The notes: generated by a model not told the origin, from the letters alone. A DNA stretch of 10,087 nucleotides from Prevotella sp. (GCA_022732315.1 JAIJUV010000085.1:1-10087), one strand, 5' to 3'. Numbered from the stretch's first letter, positions 1 to 5,904 are shown. Program-made: numbers and translations.

Positions 1-228
1 AATAATCATGCGGAGGGCGTGTCAAAACTCCCAATATAAATAACTAAAAACTCGTTGTAAGTTCTTATGTGGATGTACAACGAGTTTTTGTTTTTCTACG
101 AAAAAGAGCCTTATAAACAATTTATATGGCGTTATATGGGTCAAACTACCGCAGCAAAGGAGTGTGCTTTTTCCTTTTGTTGGGGGATTACAAATCCCCC
201 GGTTTTAATAGGTCGAACCTTTTTTTTA
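1..228. other. AT-rich stretch without a convincing gene; possible mobile-element debris
   Basis: I see no credible gene here. The stretch holds a GGAGGGCGTGTCA motif (11-23), which is nearly the reverse complement of the TGACACACCCTCC at 1720-1732. It also holds a long AT-rich hairpin (46-89) and a GGGGGATT-ACA-AATCCCCC palindrome (182-200). Bases 186-202 match 15 of 17 bases of the right end of the neighbouring insertion sequence (1686-1702). An open frame at 67-285 crosses both the hairpin and the IS end and has no recognisable protein features, so I do not call it. The mix of end-like motifs suggests leftovers of an earlier insertion, but this is inference. Confidence 0.4.
46..89. terminator. 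AT-rich hairpin, possible bidirectional intrinsic terminator
   Basis: The arms AAAAACTCGTTGTA (46-59) and TACAACGAGTTTTT (76-89) are perfect 14-bp complements around a 16-nt loop. T-runs follow on the plus strand, and A-runs precede so that T-runs follow on the minus strand, which would suit termination in either direction. The gene it once served lies outside the window or has been lost. Confidence 0.5.
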
Positions 229-256
229 CGGCGGATTGCAAATCATAAGTGGTTGA
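229..256 (+). repeat. Left terminal inverted repeat of the IS
   Basis: It begins CGGCGGATTGCAAATCATAA and pairs with the reverse complement of 1674-1701. The two ends match closely apart from a one-base shift in the ATTGCAAAT core and two differences near the inner edge. Confidence 0.7.
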
Positions 257-270
257 AAGATTATTTTAGG

Positions 271-331
271 CATGTTGCTCTATAAAGTAGGATTTCCTTT
301 TTTAAGGAATCCTACTTCTTATAGTAACATG
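271..331 (-). terminator. Long hairpin at the 3' end of the transposase gene
   Basis: This is a nested imperfect hairpin. Outer arms CATGTT (271-276) and AACATG (326-331) enclose middle arms CTATA (280-284) and TATAG (320-324). The inner arms are 285-299 and 304-317, with a single T bulge and a TTTT loop (300-303). The transposase stop codon (302-304) sits in the loop, so the last codons form one arm. It probably ends the transposase transcript or blocks transcription entering from outside. The role is inferred; the pairing is visible in the sequence. Confidence 0.6.
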
Positions 332-1567
332 TCTGAATGGAGTCTTACTCAAATCCCCACCATTAATAACCACTAACAACGCCCCAACCCATTCTTGCAT
401 TTCAAGGTAAAAGTTAAATTTCGCAATAGAAAAACCGAGCTCATTTTCCTTTTTGTATATCATAACCAGCATAGAGGTAATAATAGTCATGTAGAGAATG
501 ACTTTTATGCCATTCTCATTAGTAGACAGAAAATGAGAAAAATTCAAATTCTGCTTTAAAAACTTAAAGTAAACCTCTATGTCCCAGCGCTTTTTGTAAC
601 AGAACGCAATTTCTTGTGGAGTCATATCAAAGTCGTTAGTTATAAAAAACACTTCATTTTCTACACGCTTTACCTTACCCTTATTATTTGGACGAGTAGT
701 ATCACGAGGCGTTTTGAATTTAGCCTTTATCACTCTATACTTTGTATTTGAAAAATCTTTTTTTTCTCTGTCATATAGGAACACAACAAGGTCATCCACC
801 AACTCCAATTTTCCTAAATCAGTGTTGGTGTTTTCTGTCATAAGGCTTTCTATAACCTGCATTTTGCGGTTAGTTTTAATTCGTCCTACAAACTTAGCCT
901 TTGCATCTTCTACCAATTCATAATTCTTAAGAGCACAGAATCCCCTGTCAAGAACGTATAGATTGTTATGTTCTGGGTCATACTTAATCAGTTCTTGTAC
1001 AACAGCCGGCATAGCTATGTCTTCGCTAAGATATTCTGGTTTAGAAAATACTTCAGCAAGTTTAGCAGAAAAGCCATCATAAGCTACCGTATACTTTATT
1101 TGTTTGCGTTCTGCTTTATTTGATGCTTTTTTACCAACAGTAAATCCTTTCTTCAGCTTGTTACAGGTTTCTGCCACCATGGAACTATCTATGCGAACTA
1201 TGTTTTTGGCCTGCAATTCTTTTTCTGTATATAGCTGAGACAGACGGTTATATAATAAATCAAAAGCCTTCTCAAAGAAGTCGAGATTTACATTAGCCAA
1301 ACGGGTAGATATGGATCCGTGTGTTACGGTAGCATCCAATGCTACGTTGAACAAAGTTTTATACGTAGGATTATTGAAGATTGACTCAAGTCTTCTTTGA
1401 CTAACATGGTCGGCAGATAAGAAGGCAAAGACAAGAAGGTAGAAAAGGCGCTCACCGGTTAATACCTTGGCGCAATAATCCACCTTCGTGTCTTTTGCTA
1501 TTTTTGCGATTTCTTCATCTGGAATCATTCTAAGAATATCCCATGCATGTACCTTTATTTTGCTCAT
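302..1567 (-). CDS. IS4-family DDE transposase
   Basis: This 421-residue protein catalyses cut-and-paste movement of the surrounding insertion sequence. The acidic triad is visible: D127 in RIDSSM, D207 in YVLDRGF, and E331 within YKKRWDIEVYFKFLK (Y324, R327, E331, K338). That last segment is the Y-x2-R-x3-E-x6-K signature of the IS4 family. The N-terminal ~100 residues would be the DNA-binding part. Length is normal for the family and there is no frameshift or internal stop, so it may be active. The ATG start lies about 26 nt downstream of the predicted transcription start from the promoter at 1600-1631. The gene ends inside a strong hairpin (271-331). I cannot name the specific IS without a database. 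Confidence 0.93.
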   Translation of the reverse strand: MSKIKVHAWDILRMIPDEEIAKIAKDTKVDYCAKVLTGERLFYLLVFAFLSADHVSQRRLESIFNNPTYKTLFNVALDATVTHGSISTRLANVNLDFFEKAFDLLYNRLSQLYTEKELQAKNIVRIDSSMVAETCNKLKKGFTVGKKASNKAERKQIKYTVAYDGFSAKLAEVFSKPEYLSEDIAMPAVVQELIKYDPEHNNLYVLDRGFCALKNYELVEDAKAKFVGRIKTNRKMQVIESLMTENTNTDLGKLELVDDLVVFLYDREKKDFSNTKYRVIKAKFKTPRDTTRPNNKGKVKRVENEVFFITNDFDMTPQEIAFCYKKRWDIEVYFKFLKQNLNFSHFLSTNENGIKVILYMTIITSMLVMIYKKENELGFSIAKFNFYLEMQEWVGALLVVINGGDLSKTPFRHVTIRSRIP

Positions 1568-1599
1568 ATTTGCTATTTTCTATTGTTTTTATCTACCTA

Positions 1600-1631
1600 C
1601 AAAGGTACAAAAAATAATTGAAATACGCAAA
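1600..1631 (-). promoter_or_regulatory. Promoter of the transposase gene
   Basis: Read on the minus strand, TTTG (1631-1628) is followed by a 20-bp spacer and then TACCTTTG (1607-1600). This is an exact match to the Bacteroidota -33/-7 pattern TTTG-N20-TAnnTTTG. Transcription would start near 1593. Confidence 0.8.
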
Positions 1632-1673
1632 TAAATAGCTGATTATTAAGTAGTTGTAAATGTTAAAAATCTA

Positions 1674-1701
1674 TTAACTACTTATGATTGCAAATCCGCC
1701 G
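1674..1701 (-). repeat. Right terminal inverted repeat of the IS
   Basis: The reverse complement begins CGGCGGATTTGCAATCATAA and mirrors the left end at 229-256. The sequence GGACGCCTAG follows immediately; it has no matching copy left of position 229. Confidence 0.7.
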
Positions 1702-1712
1702 GGACGCCTAGC

Positions 1713-1780
1713 GGACTTATGACACACCCTCCTTTGCAATATACATCGTTGGGTGGATAAAATGGTTGTATGGTGGAAAA
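1713..1780. repeat. Direct repeat, copy A, left flank of the SatD/DUF3307 unit
   Basis: It starts GGACTTATGACACACCCTC and ends GGATAAAATGG...GGTGGAAAA. It matches copy B (3519-3588) with a short difference after CACCCTC (CTTTG against TTTATCT) and three substitutions in the last 44 bases. Unlike copy B, it lacks the complementary GAGGGTGTGTCAT arm, because the IS side begins there, so no hairpin forms. Confidence 0.8.
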
Positions 1781-2039
1781 TGTCCTTTGTCTTCTTGGTT
1801 AGCAGTACTTTTGCGAGCAATCGCGGAGTACTTAATACCAACATTATTATGGCAAATGACAAAAATGGCGCAAATGAGCGCAAGTACCCACAACATGTAT
1901 TCCTCGTAAGCTGTGGCATGGGATGCAAGCGTATTCACCGTTCTTTCATCGTCAACATTCGCAACATCGATATGTACTATTATCCGATGGGCCGGAAATC
2001 AAATAAAATAGCTTGATTACGCAAAATCAAGGTAATATC
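1781..2039. other. Intergenic stretch with weak protein-like readings on both strands
   Basis: I call no gene here. On the plus strand 1928-2013 reads KRIHRSFIVNIRNID, which resembles the RIHRSxIVN signature of LytTR DNA-binding domains, but nothing else of that domain is present. On the minus strand a 73-codon frame (1938-1717, GTG start) reads as a short single-span membrane peptide whose tail lies in the direct repeat. Neither has a promoter or a plausible full domain. Both may be fragments of decayed genes. Confidence 0.4.
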
Positions 2040-2071
2040 TTTGATTTTTCAAAAGAAAAATATTATCTTTG
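2040..2071 (+). promoter_or_regulatory. Promoter of the SatD/DUF3307 unit
   Basis: TTTG (2040-2043), a 20-bp spacer and TATCTTTG (2064-2071) match the Bacteroidota -33/-7 consensus exactly. Transcription would start near 2078, giving a leader of roughly 23 nt before the ATG at 2101. This also rules out the upstream in-frame TTG at 2041 as the start. Confidence 0.85.
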
Positions 2072-2100
2072 CACCAGAATTAATCAAATTATTCAAGTTT

Positions 2101-2739
2101 ATGATAAAAGGCGTGATTACAGGAGATCTAGTAAACTCCACAAATATTGCTGCAGAATGGAGACAAACTGTATTGGATACATTGAATGTATGCGTTGCAG
2201 ATTTTCTGCCTCAAACTCTCTGCAAGCTGGAAATGTATCGAGGTGATAGTTTCCAAATAGTTGTTGATAAACCAGACTATGCCTTGGCTGTAGCTATTGC
2301 GCTAAGAGCAAAACTTAAAGCCATGACTCCTGGCAAACTGCAGCTTTGGGATGCTAGATTGTCCATTGGTATTGGTGGCATTTCTTTTGAAAGCGACAAT
2401 ATTGTAACCAGCGATGGAGAGGCTTTCAGATTATCAGGCCGTTCGTTTGACAACATCGGAAAAAAAAGACTGAGCATATCGACCACATGGTCTGACTTTG
2501 ATAAAGACATGGATTTGGTCACTCGTTTTGCTGATGATATAATTACGTCATGGACTGCTAAACAGGCAAAAGTAGTCTATCAAGCAATACTCTTTCCTAA
2601 ACTTCAGAAAGACCTGGCTGAGGATTTGGGCATGACAAGACAAAACTTTAATTATCACTGGAGTTCAGCTAAGGGGCAGCTAATCCTTGACTATGTGGAA
2701 TATTTCAAATCGTTAATTTCAAAATACATTAAGCAATAA
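2101..2739 (+). CDS. SatD-family protein with cyclase-like N-terminal half and C-terminal HTH-like segment
   Basis: This 212-residue soluble protein is recognised as SatD-like from its opening, IKGVITGDLVNST. SatD was named from the Streptococcus sat (secretion and acid tolerance) locus; its biochemistry is not established. The N-terminal half has the layout of class III nucleotide cyclases: D9 in TGDLVNST, D49 in YRGDSFQIV 40 residues later, SIGIG at 88-92, and GEAFRLSGR (106-114), which parallels the cyclase GxAVNxAAR motif with Arg in place of Asn. Residues ~153-195 (KDLAEDLGMTRQNFNYHW) look like a helix-turn-helix. The ATG at 2101 is chosen because the promoter at 2040-2071 lies upstream of it. 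The stop is 1 nt before the DUF3307 gene, so the two are probably translated together. The family call is fairly sure; the cyclase resemblance is my inference. Confidence 0.85.
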   Translation: MIKGVITGDLVNSTNIAAEWRQTVLDTLNVCVADFLPQTLCKLEMYRGDSFQIVVDKPDYALAVAIALRAKLKAMTPGKLQLWDARLSIGIGGISFESDNIVTSDGEAFRLSGRSFDNIGKKRLSISTTWSDFDKDMDLVTRFADDIITSWTAKQAKVVYQAILFPKLQKDLAEDLGMTRQNFNYHWSSAKGQLILDYVEYFKSLISKYIKQ

Positions 2740-2740
2740 C

Positions 2741-3454
2741 ATGGAATCCATCATCATACTTATAAAGTTACTCTGTGCGCATCTATGTTCTGATTTTATA
2801 CTTCAGACTGATAGCATCAATAATGGAAAGCGTAAACCTGGTATCAAAGGGATTGGTTATCTGTTGTTTCATAGTGCCATACATGCAGGTGTGGCATATC
2901 TGTTGGTGGCAGATTGGTCATGCTGGCTTGTACCTCTGGTCATCTTTTCCAGCCATTTTATAATAGATTTGATTAAATGTAAGTGTTATCAGGATTCTCT
3001 TTCAACATTTCTTGCAGATCAGTTTTTACACATTGCAACAATAGGAATATTATGGTTCGTTTTGTACGGAGATGGTACTGTTCTTTCATATATTGAGAAC
3101 CATTGTTCTGTAAATGTTTGGTTGACCGTCGTGGCATATATATTAATGTTAAGACCATCTTCTATCTTATTGGGGTTGTTTCTTAACAAATGGACGCCTG
3201 TATCATCTAACACACAGAGTTTGCCTAATGCAGGACAATGGATAGGTTATATTGAAAGGATCATGATTCTGACATTCGTCCTTGTTGGCAGTTTTGAGGG
3301 GGTCGGCTTTTTGCTGGCTGCAAAGTCTGTTTTCCGTTTTGGGGAATTAAACAAAGCCAAGGAAATTCGAACAACAGAATATGTTTTGATTGGCACTTTT
3401 TCTAGCTTCACGATAGCAATTCTTACAGGAATAGCAATAAGAAGTTTATTCTAA
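2741..3454 (+). CDS. DUF3307 multi-pass membrane protein
   Basis: This 237-residue integral membrane protein of unknown function shows the DUF3307 pattern in its N-terminal half: HLCSDFILQ (H14, D18, Q22), FHSAIH (H44, H48), SHFIIDLIK (H72, D76, K79) and ADQFLH (D93, Q94, H97). Hydrophobic segments lie at roughly 5-20, 40-57, 60-78, 98-110, 125-148, 170-196 and 213-236, suggesting six or seven spans. The repeated His/Asp residues within or next to membrane helices hint at a buried metal site, but this is inference. It follows the SatD-like gene after 1 nt and is followed by an intrinsic terminator at 3506, so the pair is a closed two-gene operon. The co-occurrence suggests the soluble partner controls or senses the membrane one. 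Confidence 0.88.
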   Translation: MESIIILIKLLCAHLCSDFILQTDSINNGKRKPGIKGIGYLLFHSAIHAGVAYLLVADWSCWLVPLVIFSSHFIIDLIKCKCYQDSLSTFLADQFLHIATIGILWFVLYGDGTVLSYIENHCSVNVWLTVVAYILMLRPSSILLGLFLNKWTPVSSNTQSLPNAGQWIGYIERIMILTFVLVGSFEGVGFLLAAKSVFRFGELNKAKEIRTTEYVLIGTFSSFTIAILTGIAIRSLF

Positions 3455-3505
3455 ACATCCCTGATTCGCAAAAAAGGGTCTATACGCCACCTGTTCACCG
3501 TGTTT

Positions 3506-3540
3506 GAGGGTGTGTCATGGACTTATGACACACCCTCTTT
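3506..3540 (+). terminator. Intrinsic terminator of the SatD/DUF3307 unit
   Basis: The perfect 13-bp arms GAGGGTGTGTCAT (3506-3518) and ATGACACACCCTC (3525-3537) enclose a GGACTT loop and are followed by TTTAT. It lies 51 nt after the DUF3307 stop. Its right half belongs to direct repeat copy B. Confidence 0.8.
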
Positions 3541-3588
3541 ATCTCAATATACACCGTTGGGTGGATAATATGGCTGTATGGTGGAAAA
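3519..3588. repeat. Direct repeat, copy B, right flank of the SatD/DUF3307 unit
   Basis: Same orientation as copy A (1713-1780), about 1.8 kb apart. The shared core includes CAATATACAYCGTTGGGTGG followed by ATAAWATGGYTGTATGGTGG. In the minus-strand frame that reads PPYNHFIHPTMYI in copy A and PPYSHIIHPTVYI in copy B, all three substitutions in the core change an amino acid. That argues against a conserved coding role. Confidence 0.8.
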
Positions 3589-3676
3589 CCTCGAAAGCCG
3601 TTAAATTAGGATAATTTATGCATTGAAGTTCCAATAAGTTGAGATATATTGCAATTTACTAAGGGGATAAAAACAA

Positions 3677-3709
3677 AAAAAGAGTTACAAATCACTTGTA
3701 ACTCTTTTT
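3677..3709 (-). terminator. Intrinsic terminator of the tRNA-Asn transcript
   Basis: The 14-bp arms at 3677-3690 and 3696-3709 (core AGAGTTACAA / TTGTAACTCT) enclose a 5-nt loop. On the minus strand they are followed by a T-rich run. It begins only 2 nt beyond the 3' end of the distal tRNA. Confidence 0.85.
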
Positions 3710-3710
3710 G

Positions 3711-3784
3711 CGCTTCAAGATGGGCTTGAACCAACGACCCCCTGATTAACAGTCAGGTGCTCTAACCAACTGAGCTATTGAAGC
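3711..3784 (-). tRNA. tRNA-Asn (GTT), second copy in the transcript
   Basis: This 74-nt tRNA folds into a full cloverleaf on the minus strand. The acceptor stem is GCTTCAA/TTGAAGC, the D stem GCTC/GAGC, the anticodon stem CCTGA/TCAGG with loop CTGTTAA (anticodon GTT, asparagine), and the T loop TTCAAGC. The discriminator is G and no CCA is encoded. The T stem GTTGG/CCATC has a U50-U64 mismatch. The sequence is identical to the copy at 3831-3904. Confidence 0.95.
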
Positions 3785-3830
3785 ATTTTTAACTTTAATA
3801 AAATGAGTGATGAAACAAAATCATCATTTG

Positions 3831-3904
3831 CGCTTCAAGATGGGCTTGAACCAACGACCCCCTGATTAACAGTCAGGTGCTCTAACCAACTGAGCTATTG
3901 AAGC
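3831..3904 (-). tRNA. tRNA-Asn (GTT), promoter-proximal copy
   Basis: Identical to the tRNA at 3711-3784, including the T-stem mismatch. The identical tract runs slightly beyond the gene on both sides (3827-3909 against 3707-3789), a 120-bp period that points to a recent tandem duplication or gene conversion. A consensus promoter lies upstream, and there is no second promoter in the 46-nt spacer, so both copies are probably cut from one transcript. Confidence 0.95.
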
Positions 3905-3946
3905 ATTTTCGCATTGCAGAAACATGACGTTCCTTATTTGCGTGTG

Positions 3947-3978
3947 CAAAAGTACTAACTTTTCTCCATTCTGCCAAA
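3947..3978 (-). promoter_or_regulatory. Promoter of the tRNA-Asn pair
   Basis: Read on the minus strand, TTTG (3978-3975), a 20-bp spacer and TACTTTTG (3954-3947) match the Bacteroidota -33/-7 consensus. Predicted transcription starts about 35 nt before the first tRNA. Confidence 0.8.
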
Positions 3979-4041
3979 TTTTTCCCCAACTTTTTTTGCT
4001 TTTTCTTCAAAAAAGTGCATTTTTGGGGGCTTAGAGCCACT

Positions 4042-4056
4042 TTTTTAGACTAAAAA
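4042..4056. promoter_or_regulatory. Perfect 7-bp dyad upstream of the S41 peptidase promoter
   Basis: TTTTTAG-A-CTAAAAA is a perfect odd-length palindrome ending 24 bp before the -7 element at 4081, where the weak -33 region falls. With a one-base centre it would suit a protein-binding site rather than an RNA hairpin. It could be an operator or activator site, but AT-rich dyads also arise by chance. Confidence 0.25.
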
Positions 4057-4080
4057 TGGTAGTTTTAGCAAAGAAATGAG

Positions 4081-4088
4081 TAATTTTG
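4081..4088 (+). promoter_or_regulatory. -7 promoter element for the S41 peptidase gene
   Basis: TAATTTTG matches TAnnTTTG. At the expected -33 distance (about 4056-4060) the sequence is ATGGT, only a weak match, so the promoter may be weaker or need an activator. The leader would be about 65 nt. Confidence 0.5.
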
Positions 4089-4159
4089 TGGGCGAATTAC
4101 AATCCCGCTCGGATTATCCTCTAAGCCGATGATGGGGAGAAAGAAATGAGAAATAATTA

Positions 4160-5842
4160 ATGATGATAAAGATAAGCATGAAAAAAGTATTGATTTCGTT
4201 GCTCATGGTGCTGCTCGCAGCACCTGCTTTTGCACAGATAGATAGAGATCATGATTTCAAGACGGCGAAGAATATGGATATATTCAACTCCATCTACAAG
4301 AATCTGGACCTCATGTACGTGGATACGCTCGATGCCGAAGAGGTGGTGGGCAATGGTATCAAGGCTATGTTGGGTAGTCTGGACCCTTATACCACTTACT
4401 ATCCAGAGGAGAAAGTCAACGAACTGAAGAATATGCTCACCGGTAAATATGCCGGTGTGGGTGCCGTGGTGCGCTACAATTTCCAGTTGCAGCGTGTCTG
4501 CATCAGCGAACCATACGAGAATATGCCAGCTGCCGAAGTGGGATTGAAGAAGGGAGACATCATCCTCAGCATCGACAATGAGGATATGACCAATAAAGAC
4601 GTGGCTTATGTGAGCGATCATCTTCGTGGTGACCCGGGTACATCCTTTATCATTAAGGTGAAACGGCCAAGTACGGGCAAGACTCTGAAGATGAAGATAA
4701 CCCGCCGTACCATCCAGATGCCATTCCTCCCATATTACGGTATGCTGGAGGGCGGATTCGGATACATCAACTTCAATTCCTTCACCGACAATTGCGCCAA
4801 GGACGTGCGCCGTGCCTTCATCGACTTGAAGAAGCAGGGAGCCAAGGGCTTGGTATTCGACCTCCGCAACAATGGCGGCGGTTCGGTGAGCGAGGCGGTG
4901 AGCATCATCAACATGTTCCTGCCAAAGGGAAAGACCGTACTGAAGATGCAGGGCAAGCTGCAGCGTTCCAACAAGGAATACAAGACCAGCGTGGAGCCTG
5001 TAGACTCCGTAATGCCGATGGTGGTGCTCGTGAATGGCAATTCTGCCAGCGCCAGCGAGATTATGAGCGGCAGCCTGCAGGACTATGACCGAGCTATTAT
5101 ATTAGGTACGCGCACGTATGGCAAGGGACTGGTGCAGACCACGATGGACCTGCCTTACAACGGACAGATGAAGCTGACCACAGCCAAATACTATATTCCG
5201 AGTGGAAGATGCGTGCAGGCGCTCAACTACAAGCATTCCAAGGGAGGCTATGTGGAGCATGTGCCTGATTCCCTGACCAAGGTATTCTATACCGCCAATG
5301 GCAGAGAGGTGCGTGATGGCGGCGGCGTGAAGCCGGATGTGGAGGTAAAGCCTGATTCGCTTCCTAACATCGCCTTCTATCTGGCGGGCGCAAGAGACAG
5401 CAACGAGGTGATGCTCAACTACGAAGTGGATTACATCGCCAAGCATCCTACCATCGCCCCAGCCAAGGATTTCGCTCTTACCGATGCCGATTACGATGAG
5501 TTCAAGGCAAGAGTGCTGAAGGCGGATTTCAAGTATGACCGAGAGACCGAGAAGTATCTGAAAGATTTGGAGAAACTCGCCAAGTTCGAGGGATATTACG
5601 ACGATGCCAAGCCGGAGTTTGAGGCTTTGAAGAAGAAGCTGAGCCACAATGTGGCGAAAGACCTGGATTACAACAAGGAATATATCAAGCAACTGTTGGA
5701 AAATGAGATTGTTGCAGCCTATTATTTCCAGGCTGGTGCCATCCAGAACTCTCTGCGTTATGACAAGCAGATTAAGGAGGCTGTAAAGTTGCTGAATTCA
5801 CCAGAAGAATACAGCAAAATACTGCATCCGGCAAAGAAATAA
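4160..5842 (+). CDS. Secreted S41 family (C-terminal processing) peptidase with PDZ domain
   Basis: This 560-residue protease is probably periplasmic and cleaves unstructured protein C-termini. Its order is: signal peptide with hydrophobic core and APAFA|Q cleavage (A25/Q26); an N-terminal S41 helical region (~38-90, with GSLDPYTTYY); a PDZ domain (~97-185, GVGAVV and GLKKGDIILSID); and the S41 catalytic domain (~198-355). The catalytic Ser is S297 in NSASASE, with K322 and Q326 in GKGLVQ. The 25-residue Ser-Lys and 4-residue Lys-Gln spacings are those of CtpA/Prc enzymes. Residues ~370-560 are a charged, helical tail. Starts at 4160, 4163 and 4178 (MKKVL) are all possible; 4178 gives the more typical signal peptide. 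It is transcribed alone, divergent from the tRNAs, with no strong terminator of its own before the rimP promoter. Confidence 0.93.
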   Translation: MMIKISMKKVLISLLMVLLAAPAFAQIDRDHDFKTAKNMDIFNSIYKNLDLMYVDTLDAEEVVGNGIKAMLGSLDPYTTYYPEEKVNELKNMLTGKYAGVGAVVRYNFQLQRVCISEPYENMPAAEVGLKKGDIILSIDNEDMTNKDVAYVSDHLRGDPGTSFIIKVKRPSTGKTLKMKITRRTIQMPFLPYYGMLEGGFGYINFNSFTDNCAKDVRRAFIDLKKQGAKGLVFDLRNNGGGSVSEAVSIINMFLPKGKTVLKMQGKLQRSNKEYKTSVEPVDSVMPMVVLVNGNSASASEIMSGSLQDYDRAIILGTRTYGKGLVQTTMDLPYNGQMKLTTAKYYIPSGRCVQALNYKHSKGGYVEHVPDSLTKVFYTANGREVRDGGGVKPDVEVKPDSLPNIAFYLAGARDSNEVMLNYEVDYIAKHPTIAPAKDFALTDADYDEFKARVLKADFKYDRETEKYLKDLEKLAKFEGYYDDAKPEFEALKKKLSHNVAKDLDYNKEYIKQLLENEIVAAYYFQAGAIQNSLRYDKQIKEAVKLLNSPEEYSKILHPAKK

Positions 5843-5904
5843 GTGCAAAATCCTGCACAATTACCTAAAAATGCGCAGGTTATGAAGAAAAAAACGGGGA
5901 AATC

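Larger units (their letters stand above)
229..1701 (-). mobile_element. IS4-type insertion sequence, apparently intact
   Basis: The element is about 1.47 kb, with one full-length DDE transposase gene on the minus strand between imperfect terminal inverted repeats (229-256 and 1674-1701). It carries its own consensus promoter just inside the right end and a long hairpin at the 3' end of the transposase gene. The size and the Y-x2-R-x3-E-x6-K signature of the transposase fit the IS4 family. I could not see a clear target-site duplication next to these ends, so the exact boundaries are uncertain by several bases. The element is more AT-rich than the housekeeping genes to the right. Confidence 0.8.

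Noticed and set aside
67..285. 72-codon plus-strand frame at the left edge
   Set aside because: It runs through a 14-bp hairpin, a palindrome and the IS left end, has no promoter and an incoherent composition.
1717..1938. 73-codon minus-strand frame with a GTG start and one hydrophobic segment
   Set aside because: Its tail lies in the direct repeat, where all three core substitutions between copies change amino acids, and no good promoter precedes it. Kept only as a note in the intergenic entry.
2041..2100. 20-residue N-terminal extension of the SatD-like protein from a TTG start
   Set aside because: The TTG overlaps the -33 promoter element and lies upstream of the predicted transcript start. 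The family begins at the MIKGVITGD reached from the ATG at 2101.
3707..3909. Two 83-bp repeats with a short spacer, at first sight CRISPR-like
   Set aside because: The repeats are complete tRNA-Asn genes and there are only two of them.
5102..5692. 196-codon minus-strand frame opposite the S41 peptidase gene
   Set aside because: It lies wholly within a gene with intact catalytic residues; no promoter or protein features were seen.
5843..5858. Small GTGCA/TGCAC hairpin directly after the S41 peptidase stop
   Set aside because: The stem is only 5 bp with no T-run following, too weak to call a terminator.
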